Source: Bacteroidales bacterium GP2 (GTDB lineage: Bacteria; Bacteroidota; Bacteroidia; Bacteroidales; Muribaculaceae). From it: DNA of 5,159 nucleotides. Positions 1 through 5,159 of the stretch are shown here, piece by piece. The notes under the pieces are model-generated. The model was not told the DNA's origin. It saw only the letters and a program-made list of their open reading frames with translations, and did not search any database. The translations under genes were made by a program, and so were the position numbers. The stretch lies in the NCBI GenBank assembly GCA_001701115.1, contig DAAJ01000081.1:1-5159 (forward strand), read 5' to 3'. Position 1 is the stretch's first letter. Each line of letters begins with the position of its first letter.

Positions 1-186
1 ATAAGGATTTGTGCCTGAAAGATAGAAACTGCTTTTCAGGTCATCTTCACAATCGGGGCAGAGTGGACCTCCGTAATTGTAGATTAAGAACGAGAGCTGC
101 CTGTTGTCGAGCTTAGACTGTAGCAGCCATTGTTGAACACTAAGGAACTCAAACAGGAATTCCTTTTCGCACCTTGCACATTTCAT
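1..186 (-). CDS. Unrecognised zinc-ribbon-like protein, 5' part, cut by the left window edge
   Basis: An ATG at 186 opens a frame of 62 codons that is still open at base 1, so the C-terminus is missing. The visible protein begins MKCARCEKEF and later has LCPDCEDD, giving Cys3/Cys6 and Cys43/Cys46. Two CxxC pairs about 37 residues apart are typical of a zinc ribbon or other four-cysteine metal site. The segment between is rich in Leu, Gln and Phe and contains no stop codon. There is no signal peptide, so a cytoplasmic protein is expected. The frame extends upstream to a TGA at about 252-254 with only a TTG as an alternative start, so ATG 186 is preferred; the sequence before it is A/T-rich with no Shine-Dalgarno, as usual in Bacteroidetes. 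It is the first plausible gene downstream of the cobalamin riboswitch on the same strand. I do not recognise the family. A chance open frame remains possible because only 186 bases are visible. Confidence 0.55.
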   Translation of the reverse strand, partial: MKCARCEKEFLFEFLSVQQWLLQSKLDNRQLSFLIYNYGGPLCPDCEDDLKSSFYLSGTNPY

Positions 187-403
187 AGAGTGATAATGAA
201 GTTTTAAGGTGGAAAAGATTAAAGACCGGAGCGACAGAGGCGCCAAAAGTCAGGATACAGCAAAACCACCGCCGCATTATGCGGTAGCAGTAGTCAGGTA
301 TCCCGTAAAAGAGATGGGTTATGTACCCCGACAAAAAGGGTCCTATGTCAATGATTGTTCTCCTCACTTCAAAATCTAATCCACGAGATTGTTGAAACAG
401 ATG
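187..403 (-). promoter_or_regulatory. Long leader between cobalamin riboswitch and first ORF (candidate expression platform)
   Basis: About 217 nt separate the riboswitch core from the first plausible start codon. Directly after the riboswitch, 368-396 can fold into a hairpin: an outer 5-bp stem (368-372 with 392-396), an internal loop, and an inner 4-bp stem (378-381 with 387-390) closed by a five-base loop. Purine-rich GTGAGGAG follows at 367-360. Further on, an ACCC segment (338-341), a GGGT segment (325-328) and a second ACCC (316-319), in RNA order, could form two mutually exclusive 4-bp helices. A perfect CCGCAT/ATGCGG inverted repeat lies at 272-284. No hairpin here is followed by a convincing U-tract, so translational control or a terminator I cannot identify are both open. 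The 72-codon GTG-start frame at 149-367 runs through this region and is treated as uncertain. Confidence 0.35.
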
Positions 404-563
404 CGTCCGGCAGGTCTCCTGACTTATCCTGTTTCATCGGCGCCTTCCCATCATCCGTAATGACAGTGGCTCTAAGCCGATGATTTTAAAGGAATTACAG
501 TAGCGGGTCTGTCCCGGATTTTCACCGGATTCCCTTTTAATCGCGGTTAAGCGAACCAAAACG
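404..563 (-). ncRNA. Cobalamin (B12) riboswitch
   Basis: On the minus strand this is a classic cobalamin riboswitch aptamer. The B12 box AAGTCAGGAGACCTGCCG (425-408) matches the family consensus rAGYCMGgAgaCCkGCCd at every position. Upstream, in RNA order, are GGGAATCCGGTGAAAATCC (534-516), GACCCGCTACTGTAAT (509-494), GCCACTGT (470-463) and GGGAAGGC (449-442), all conserved core blocks. A 7-bp helix CATCGGC/GCCGATG (482-476 with 441-435) and a closing P1 helix pairing CGTTTTGG (563-556) with CCGGACG (410-404), with two G-U pairs and one bulged U, fit the fold. It senses adenosylcobalamin or a related corrinoid and, in known cases, lowers expression of the downstream gene when ligand is present. 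Targets in Bacteroidetes are usually B12 uptake or B12-independent enzymes. The target lies leftwards: the CxxC ORF at 186-1 or genes past the edge. Confidence 0.96.
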
Positions 564-568
564 TGGCA

Positions 569-599
569 CAAAGTTACTCCTTTTTCTCACTCTGCCAAA
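569..599 (-). promoter_or_regulatory. Bacteroidetes-type promoter driving the cobalamin riboswitch transcript
   Basis: On the minus strand, TTTG (599-596, the -33 element) is followed after 19 nt by TAACTTTG (576-569), an exact match to the Bacteroidetes primary sigma factor -7 consensus TAnnTTTG. Transcription should begin near 561-565, just where the riboswitch P1 helix starts, so the two calls support each other. The bases upstream (about 601-640 on the plus strand) are nearly all A/T and could act as an UP-like element. Confidence 0.8.
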
Positions 600-600
600 G

Positions 601-648
601 AAAATCTTAATATTATTAAATCATATATTTTTTTAATTCATCGATGAA
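601..648. promoter_or_regulatory. A/T-rich upstream region with two palindromes
   Basis: The stretch holds TTCATCGATGAA at 637-648, a perfect 12-bp palindrome with no loop, and the 13-base inverted repeat TTAATATTATTAA at 607-619. They sit roughly 10 to 50 bases upstream of the -33 element of the riboswitch promoter, where an activator or repressor dimer, or the RNA polymerase alpha subunit, could bind. Short palindromes are common by chance in such A/T-rich DNA, so this is only a candidate site. No terminator with a U-tract for the transporter gene was found between 577 and 747. Confidence 0.2.
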
Positions 649-747
649 GTATTTGTAATTAACGGGGCACTGAATATGCCACCAATAGAGCGCTCAACGA
701 AGAGCTAAATATACAGTGTGCATTATCCCGAGGCGGCGACTATGCAA

Positions 748-1665
748 TCAATCGGTGGATTTGAGGAGGTCGGCGCGGCTCTTGCTTGTAGTCACTAAGT
801 AAACTCCGCTGAAAATGAGGAGCACCGCAAAGCCTTTGACCGCATTGAAAGTATCCATGCCCCACCACACTGCTACAATGCACGCCACAATCGGCTGCAC
901 ATAATTGTACATTCCTGCAACTGTCGGTCGCAGGTCTTTCTGTCCGACAAGAATGAGTATATAGGAAAGAAAAGTGGCGCATACTACAATAAAAGCGATT
1001 GCTGCAACCATGTCTGGCGTAAAATGTGCCCATTGCATATGCCGGAGGTCACCGATGGCAAAGGGAAGCGCACAAAGTGCTGCAAAGGTGAACATCCATT
1101 TCATTATAGTGAAAAGGGAGTATTTGCTCACAAATTTTTTATACACCACCAGATATAGCGCATAACTGAACTGGGCACACATGACAAGGAAATCACCTAA
1201 AACGGGATTTCCGCCTGCGGCACCGGAAATCCTTCCGTTTCCAAAAATAAGCAGCAATGCTCCCGCTGCCCCTGCGGCAATGCCGAGCACTTTTTTAAGG
1301 GTAATCGGCTCTTTCAGGATAAAGGCGGCGAAAATCATAGCCCAAAGAGGCATGCTCGTGGTGATAATCGATGCATCTGCCGGTGATGTCAACCCTACTC
1401 CGAATATGAAGCTGCCTTGGTTGAACACAATTGCCAGAAGTGCCGCGCCGAACAGCCTAAGGAGGTCGCTGGGAGGCACATGCTCTTGCTTCTGGAACAA
1501 TGAACCAATCCAAAACAGAATCATCGCGCCGCAAATACGCATATTTGTGAGTACAATCGGAGTTACCACACCGCTTACCAGCACAAATTTTGCCAGAGGC
1601 GACATGAGCCCCCACATCACATTGGCACTGAACATCGAAATATGCCCTTTCCAGGAAATTCTCAT
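748..1665 (-). CDS. EamA/DMT-family inner-membrane transporter
   Basis: The 305-residue product is a complete drug/metabolite transporter of the EamA type, whose members usually have about 290-310 residues. About ten hydrophobic segments are visible, near residues 8-28, 33-55, 70-90, 97-117, 125-142, 155-175, 185-203, 218-240, 250-269 and 273-293, forming two EamA repeats (about 8-141 and 155-292). Family-typical stretches include NVMWGLMSP in helix 1, ADASIITTSMPLWAMIFAAF with the following LKEP in helices 4/5, and the equivalent GMYNYVQPIVACIVA in the second repeat. The protein sits in the inner membrane; the substrate cannot be read from sequence, as relatives export amino acids, nucleosides or other metabolites. 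ATG 1665 is chosen because WKGHISMFSANVMWG matches the usual N-terminus. The gene lies 94 nt after the protease gene on the same strand, with no promoter consensus between them, so co-transcription is likely; a large hairpin ends 16 nt before its start. Confidence 0.93.
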   Translation of the reverse strand: MRISWKGHISMFSANVMWGLMSPLAKFVLVSGVVTPIVLTNMRICGAMILFWIGSLFQKQEHVPPSDLLRLFGAALLAIVFNQGSFIFGVGLTSPADASIITTSMPLWAMIFAAFILKEPITLKKVLGIAAGAAGALLLIFGNGRISGAAGGNPVLGDFLVMCAQFSYALYLVVYKKFVSKYSLFTIMKWMFTFAALCALPFAIGDLRHMQWAHFTPDMVAAIAFIVVCATFLSYILILVGQKDLRPTVAGMYNYVQPIVACIVAVWWGMDTFNAVKGFAVLLIFSGVYLVTTSKSRADLLKSTD

Positions 1666-1681
1666 AATGGGATATTATAAT

Positions 1682-1735
1682 GCGGGGTGCCTGCCGGTTT
1701 CCTGCAACTCATACAGCATCTCCGGAGCACCCCGC
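1682..1735. other. Strong three-tier hairpin between protease and transporter genes (terminator or cis-regulatory RNA)
   Basis: A perfect 9-bp stem GCGGGGTGC/GCACCCCGC (1682-1690 with 1727-1735) encloses a CCGG/CCGG helix (1694-1697 with 1722-1725) and an apical 5-bp helix (1702-1706 with 1712-1716) with a five-base loop. On the minus strand the apical helix has a G-U pair; on the plus strand the same position is a C-A mismatch, so the fold is better as minus-strand RNA. In that orientation it is followed by ATTATAATAT, a poor U-tract, and ends 16 nt before the transporter ATG. On the plus strand it is followed by TTTATTTT, a good terminator tail, yet no plus-strand gene is present. It could be a leaky terminator of the protease transcript, a bidirectional terminator, an RNA-processing or stability hairpin, or an attenuator for the transporter gene. 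It matches no riboswitch I recognise. Confidence 0.6.
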
Positions 1736-1759
1736 TTTATTTTCAGGATTTAAAAGCCT

Positions 1760-4700
1760 TTACTTTTTCTGTATTGACTTGAGCATCTCTTTTACAGCCG
1801 CTTCAAGCTGAGCGTCCTCTCCGGCAAGAACCTGCGCGGGAGTATTATACACTTCAATATCGGGTTTGAGCTCAAGGTTTTCAAGATAATTGCCGTCCAT
1901 GTCCTCGCAACCAACCTGAGGAATGCCAAACACAATGCTCGGGTCTATCTGGCTTTCCCACCATACAGCTGTCATTGTGCCGGGAACCGGAGCACCGATG
2001 AGTTTGCCAAGCCCGAGGGTCTGGTATGTCCAGGGGAATCCATGGGCATTTGAATAGTTATCCTCGCAAACGAGCACACATGAGGGCTTGAACCACCGGT
2101 TGAACGGGTCACTGCCAACATACTGCCCGCGAGGAGTGAAGCGTGCAAATTCCTTGCCGCTCAAAAGGATTGCAAGGTCTTCATGGAGCCATCCGCCACC
2201 GTTATGGCGTGTATCGATAATTACTGCATCGTAATTGCGGTAACGCCCGAGAAGGTCAGAGTAGGTTTTGCGGAAACTCGGGCTATCCATTCCCTTGATG
2301 TGGATATATCCGACTTTGCCATCGCTCATTTTTTCGACTTTCTCACGGTTGTTGTCAATCCACCTCTTGTAAAGGAGATTGCTCTGTGCACCGGAGCTTA
2401 TCGGAGTCACAGTCTGCTCGAAAGCCTTGCCGCCTTTTGTTTTTCCGCTAAGCACAACTTTCTGTCCAGCCTTGCCGGAAAGGAGCGGATAATAATCTTC
2501 ACCAGCCTTAATGGGCTGCCCGTCGATAGATTCAATTATTGCACCTTCGGTGATTTTTGAATCAGCCTTGGTAAGCGGTCCTCCGGCAATCACCTCCTGC
2601 ACTTTCAGACCGTCACCTTTGTATGCGGGATCGTAGAATGCGCCGAGAACAGCAACGCCTGGTGCGGAATTATAGGCATAGTAACGTGCGCCGGTGTGGG
2701 AACCGTTAAGCTCGCCAAGCATTTCACCAAGCATTTCAGCAAAGTCATAATTGTTTGTGATGTGCGGCAGGAAGCGCGCATAATCATCATGGTAAGCTTT
2801 CCAATCGATTCCGTGGATAGCGGGATCATAGAATTTGTCCTGCACCTGGCGCCATGCGTGGTTGAAAATATATTCACGCTCCTGCGCGGGACGCCAGTTG
2901 AACTCTGCCTTGAAAGGAATAGGTTTGATTTTCGCATCCTTGAAGCTAACCTCGTTGAGATTGCCGCGTGACACAACATAAACTTTTTCTCCATCCTTGC
3001 CGGGATTCATGTAACCATTCACTCCATTGATAAGGATTTTGGTTGTGTTCTTCAGGAGGTCATGCTCCCAGAGATTGTAACCTCCTTCAAATGCAGCAAG
3101 GTAATACAGCTTGTCGCCTTTTGGAGAAAGGACAGCATCGCCCATGCGGGATGAATTCACTGTCAGGCGCGCAATCCTGTCCTGACGTCCGTCGAGGTCA
3201 AATTTAAGGTCTTTGACAGGAGCGTCCTTTTTGGCATCTTTTTTAGCGTCTTTGGAATCTTTCTTTTTGTCGCCGGGCTTATCGGCTTTCTCTTCTTTGT
3301 CTTTTTTCTCCTTTTCAGCTTTCTCTTTCTCTTCAAGGAGCTCAAGATCCTCTTTGTTGAGCTGGAACCTGTCCCAAGCCTCAGGGTCGAAGAACATTAT
3401 ATAGGTATCTTCCTCAGCACCCCAGCTGCCGTGGCTCCTGTAACCGGCACGGTCACTCGCCCATATCATGGCTTTGCCGCCAAGAACCCATTTAGCATTT
3501 CCGTCATTGTAACCGCTCTCTGTGAGATTGGTCATTTCACCGCTGCCGTCAGCCTTGACAAGTACTATATCCTTGTTGTTCCAACCTCCGTCACCAATGA
3601 AATCAGCAAGGAACCATTTGCTGTCAGGGCTCCAGCGATATGTCACATCACCATCGGAATATGAGTAATTATACTTAGCGGGTAGCACAGTGCGGATTTT
3701 CTTGGTGTCAAGGTTGATGACCTTGAGTTCTGTCCTGTTGGCGAGGTAAGCCACCTCTTTCCCGTCAGGAGAGTATGCAGGCTGGAACGATGTTTCATCG
3801 CTTACAACCAAAGGAGTTTCGGCTATCTCTGTAGCGTATGTGAAAAGTTTGTCCTCGGGACGCACAATCTTGCTTTCGTAAATGCCCCATGTATTGCCGC
3901 GCTCCGCAGAGTAAACAAGTGACCGCCCATCCGGGCTGAAATCGATATTTCGCTCCTGCTGTGGAGTATCGGTGATGCGTTTGGTGGTGTTATATTCTAT
4001 AGAGGTTACATACACATCGCCGTGGTGGATAAAAGCGACCTCTTTGCCGCTCGGAGATACGGCAATATCGCTTGCGCCACTTGTGCGGGTCTGTGGCTGG
4101 AGTCCTTTTTCAAGGTTGTCCTTGACAATTTTCACATTCACTTTTGAAGGCTGACCGCCGTCGGTGAGGGTATAGAGCTCGCCATTGTACGAATATGCCA
4201 TCTTGCCGTCCTTTGCAATTGAAAGGAAACGGACGGGATGTGTTGTATGCTGGGTAAGACGCACTGGCTGCGCCCCGGGAGCAGATTTATAGACATTGAA
4301 ACTGCCATCCTTTTCGCTGAGGTAGTAATATGATTTACCGTCAGGAGCCCAAACAGCATTACGGTTCTCACCGGCGAAATCAGTAAGTTTTTTGAAACCT
4401 GTCTTTCCGTCGGCATTTGACATCCATATATCGCGTGCAATAGAGGAAGTGTGATGTTTGCGCCAGGGATCCTCATAGCCTTTCTTGTCAGTATAAAGAA
4501 TCTTTCCGGTGGTAGGGTTAACAGAAATTTGGTCCATTGCTATTGAGGTAAACATCTGCGGACGTCCACCGTTAACACTCACAGAATAGACCTGCGGAAA
4601 TTGTGAGGATGGGAACTGGATATCTCCAGCTGAAGGCATTTCGCTTGCCTGGAACAAAATAGTGCCATTGTCCCGGAACGCAAGAGGTGTTTCAGAGCCA

Positions 4701-5020
4701 GAATTTGTTGTAAGGCGCTTGGGAGTACCCCCTTGTGCAGACATTATATACACGTCAAGGCTGCCTTCACGGTCAGAAGCAAAAGCAATCGAAGCACCAT
4801 CAGGGCTCCATACCGGTCTTGAATCGTATGCCGGGTTTGTTGTCAATTGTGTTGCAGTGCCTCCGGAAACGGGCACTGTGAAAATATCACCTTGATAACA
4901 GAAAGCAATAGTCTTGCCATCGGGTGAAATTGCCGAGTGGCGCATCCACAAAGGTGAATCCGCAGCAGATGCTGCGGCAGCGAGGGAGAGAACTCCCGCT
5001 AAAATCACTGATTTTTTCAT
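1760..5020 (-). CDS. Tricorn protease homologue, S41 family, secreted (periplasmic)
   Basis: The 1086-residue protein has the full tricorn architecture. A signal peptide (residues 1 to about 20, MKKSVILAG... ending AAASAA, no lipobox Cys) implies export. A first beta-propeller (about 25-300) and a second (about 310-690) carry PD40 repeats such as ISPDGKTIAF (31), WSPDGASIAF (71), FSPDGRSLVY (361) and YSPDGKEVAY (416). A helical C1 domain (about 706-785), a PDZ domain (about 786-876) and the S41 catalytic C2 domain (about 880-1083) follow. Catalytic residues align with Thermoplasma tricorn: Ser774-His775 (its 745/746), Ser990 in NYSNAHGF (its nucleophile 965) and Glu1047 (its 1023), with spacing conserved within four residues. 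The neighbour of the nucleophile is Asn991 rather than Asp966. A Lys/Glu/Asp-rich insert lies at about 556-605. Tricorn enzymes cleave oligopeptides into short fragments; the propellers gate substrate and product. Archaeal tricorn is cytoplasmic, whereas this form should act in the periplasm. It is transcribed from the promoter at 5065-5095. Confidence 0.96.
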   Translation of the reverse strand: MKKSVILAGVLSLAAAASAADSPLWMRHSAISPDGKTIAFCYQGDIFTVPVSGGTATQLTTNPAYDSRPVWSPDGASIAFASDREGSLDVYIMSAQGGTPKRLTTNSGSETPLAFRDNGTILFQASEMPSAGDIQFPSSQFPQVYSVSVNGGRPQMFTSIAMDQISVNPTTGKILYTDKKGYEDPWRKHHTSSIARDIWMSNADGKTGFKKLTDFAGENRNAVWAPDGKSYYYLSEKDGSFNVYKSAPGAQPVRLTQHTTHPVRFLSIAKDGKMAYSYNGELYTLTDGGQPSKVNVKIVKDNLEKGLQPQTRTSGASDIAVSPSGKEVAFIHHGDVYVTSIEYNTTKRITDTPQQERNIDFSPDGRSLVYSAERGNTWGIYESKIVRPEDKLFTYATEIAETPLVVSDETSFQPAYSPDGKEVAYLANRTELKVINLDTKKIRTVLPAKYNYSYSDGDVTYRWSPDSKWFLADFIGDGGWNNKDIVLVKADGSGEMTNLTESGYNDGNAKWVLGGKAMIWASDRAGYRSHGSWGAEEDTYIMFFDPEAWDRFQLNKEDLELLEEKEKAEKEKKDKEEKADKPGDKKKDSKDAKKDAKKDAPVKDLKFDLDGRQDRIARLTVNSSRMGDAVLSPKGDKLYYLAAFEGGYNLWEHDLLKNTTKILINGVNGYMNPGKDGEKVYVVSRGNLNEVSFKDAKIKPIPFKAEFNWRPAQEREYIFNHAWRQVQDKFYDPAIHGIDWKAYHDDYARFLPHITNNYDFAEMLGEMLGELNGSHTGARYYAYNSAPGVAVLGAFYDPAYKGDGLKVQEVIAGGPLTKADSKITEGAIIESIDGQPIKAGEDYYPLLSGKAGQKVVLSGKTKGGKAFEQTVTPISSGAQSNLLYKRWIDNNREKVEKMSDGKVGYIHIKGMDSPSFRKTYSDLLGRYRNYDAVIIDTRHNGGGWLHEDLAILLSGKEFARFTPRGQYVGSDPFNRWFKPSCVLVCEDNYSNAHGFPWTYQTLGLGKLIGAPVPGTMTAVWWESQIDPSIVFGIPQVGCEDMDGNYLENLELKPDIEVYNTPAQVLAGEDAQLEAAVKEMLKSIQKK
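3221..3340 (-). other. Low-complexity Lys/Glu/Asp-rich insert inside the tricorn homologue
   Basis: Codons 561-600 encode a segment in which 16 of 40 residues are Lys and 14 are Asp or Glu, ending in DAKKDAKKDA, a short tandem repeat. It interrupts the second propeller, after RFQLNKEDLE and before the strand that restarts around KDLKFDLDGRQDR. The first half looks like a charged helix or coiled coil, the second half like a flexible linker. From memory, inserts of this kind occur at the same place in other Bacteroidetes tricorn homologues, with variable length. The A-rich coding strand creates open frames on other frames here that are not genes. Confidence 0.75.
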
Positions 5021-5044
5021 TATATGATAATTATTGGTAATTCA

Positions 5045-5055
5045 ACGCACTGCGT
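5045..5055. promoter_or_regulatory. Short palindrome at the predicted protease transcription start
   Basis: ACGCA-C-TGCGT is a perfect 5-bp inverted repeat around one base. It lies 9 to 20 bases downstream of the -7 element, so it covers roughly the first dozen transcribed bases. It could be an operator half-site pair, but with only 10 paired bases it may be chance. Confidence 0.15.
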
Positions 5056-5064
5056 ATCAAAGCA

Positions 5065-5095
5065 CAAAAGTATATAAAAATACATTTGCCGCAAA
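5065..5095 (-). promoter_or_regulatory. Bacteroidetes-type promoter of the tricorn homologue gene
   Basis: On the minus strand, TTTG (5095-5092) is followed after 19 nt by TACTTTTG (5072-5065), an exact TAnnTTTG -7 element with the same spacing as the riboswitch promoter. Transcription should start near 5057-5061, giving a 5' leader of about 40 nt. The bases just before ATG 5020 are A/T-rich (AATAATTATCATATA) with no Shine-Dalgarno, the usual arrangement in this phylum. Confidence 0.75.
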
Positions 5096-5128
5096 TATAA
5101 AAAAAGCAAAGAATTGCACAGGCATAAA

Positions 5129-5158
5129 CGCAGCGAAGCCGCGGAACCCGTAATCGGG
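5129..5158. repeat. Two adjacent small inverted repeats at the right window edge
   Basis: CGCAGC-GAA-GCCGCG (5129-5143) pairs over 6 bp as minus-strand RNA (one G-U pair), and CCCG-TAAT-CGGG (5147-5158) pairs over 4 bp. They lie upstream of the protease promoter. They could be the terminator region of a minus-strand gene beyond the edge, though the following bases (GTTTATGCC on the minus strand) are a weak U-tract, or a dispersed palindromic repeat. The window ends one base later, so the full extent is unknown. Confidence 0.3.
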
Positions 5159-5159
5159 A

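Noticed and set aside
149..367. 72-codon GTG-start frame as a real gene
   Set aside because: No family resemblance, a GTG start next to a purine-rich tract that is part of its own codons, and overlap with the better CxxC frame. It is kept only as part of the leader finding.
684..705. GCTC/GAGC hairpin downstream of the transporter gene as its terminator
   Set aside because: The stem is only 4 bp and no U-tract follows on the minus strand.
740..1033. 97-codon minus-strand frame overlapping the transporter C-terminus
   Set aside because: Same strand but a different frame from the well-supported transporter; the Cys/Arg/His-rich translation looks like an out-of-frame reading.
1682..1735. TPP riboswitch reading of the GGGGTGC-containing hairpin
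   Set aside because: Only the GGGGTGC block resembles the thi box; the CTGAGA and GAACCTGAT-type core segments are absent.
1181..1753. 190-codon open frame on the plus strand opposite the transporter gene
   Set aside because: It lies antisense to a clear ten-helix membrane protein; its protein has no recognisable domain and its composition is that of a reverse-complement shadow.
2183..2560. 125-codon open frame on the plus strand opposite the PDZ/S41 region
   Set aside because: Antisense to the conserved catalytic part of the tricorn homologue, with no domain or start signal of its own.
2719..2745. Direct repeat encoding EMLGEMLGE in the tricorn homologue
   Set aside because: A single short coding duplication within a helix of the C1 domain; no sign of a functional DNA repeat.
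3163..3404. Lys-rich and Ser/Phe-rich small frames on both strands
   Set aside because: They are alternative-frame readings of the A-rich, low-complexity insert of the tricorn homologue.

Overview
The window looks like a chromosomal segment of a gut-type Bacteroidales bacterium; Muribaculaceae or a relative is a guess. Three things point there. Two promoters match the Bacteroidetes consensus exactly (TTTG, 19 nt, TAnnTTTG). The start codons follow A/T-rich leaders without a Shine-Dalgarno sequence. The main protein is a secreted tricorn-type S41 protease of the form common in that phylum. All supported genes and RNA elements lie on the minus strand, so transcription runs from high to low coordinates. 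No mobile element, CRISPR array, tRNA or rRNA was seen.

Right to left: 5021-5159 is the upstream region of the protease gene, with a promoter at 5065-5095, a short palindrome near the predicted transcription start and two small inverted repeats at the window edge. 1760-5020 encodes a complete 1086-residue tricorn protease homologue with a signal peptide, two beta-propellers, a PDZ domain and the intact catalytic set Ser774/His775/Ser990/Glu1047. A 94-nt gap at 1666-1759 holds a strong, elaborate hairpin (1682-1735). It ends 16 nt before a complete 305-residue EamA/DMT-family membrane transporter gene (748-1665). No promoter consensus is visible in the gap, so the transporter may be read from the protease promoter with the hairpin as a partial terminator or control element.

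The left 750 bases form a separate unit. 650-747 shows no gene or clear terminator. An A/T-rich stretch and palindromes (601-648) precede a consensus promoter (569-599), which leads straight into a cobalamin riboswitch (404-563) with a perfect B12 box. A leader of about 217 nt follows, with candidate expression-platform hairpins. Then, from 186 to the left edge, comes the start of an unrecognised small-protein gene with two CxxC pairs. The actual B12-controlled gene is either this zinc-ribbon-like ORF or something beyond the left edge.

Functionally, the protease probably degrades peptides in the periplasm, and the transporter may move a small metabolite across the inner membrane; a link between them is only inferred from gene order. 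The riboswitch unit senses adenosylcobalamin or a related cobalamin and probably shuts off its target when B12 is plentiful.
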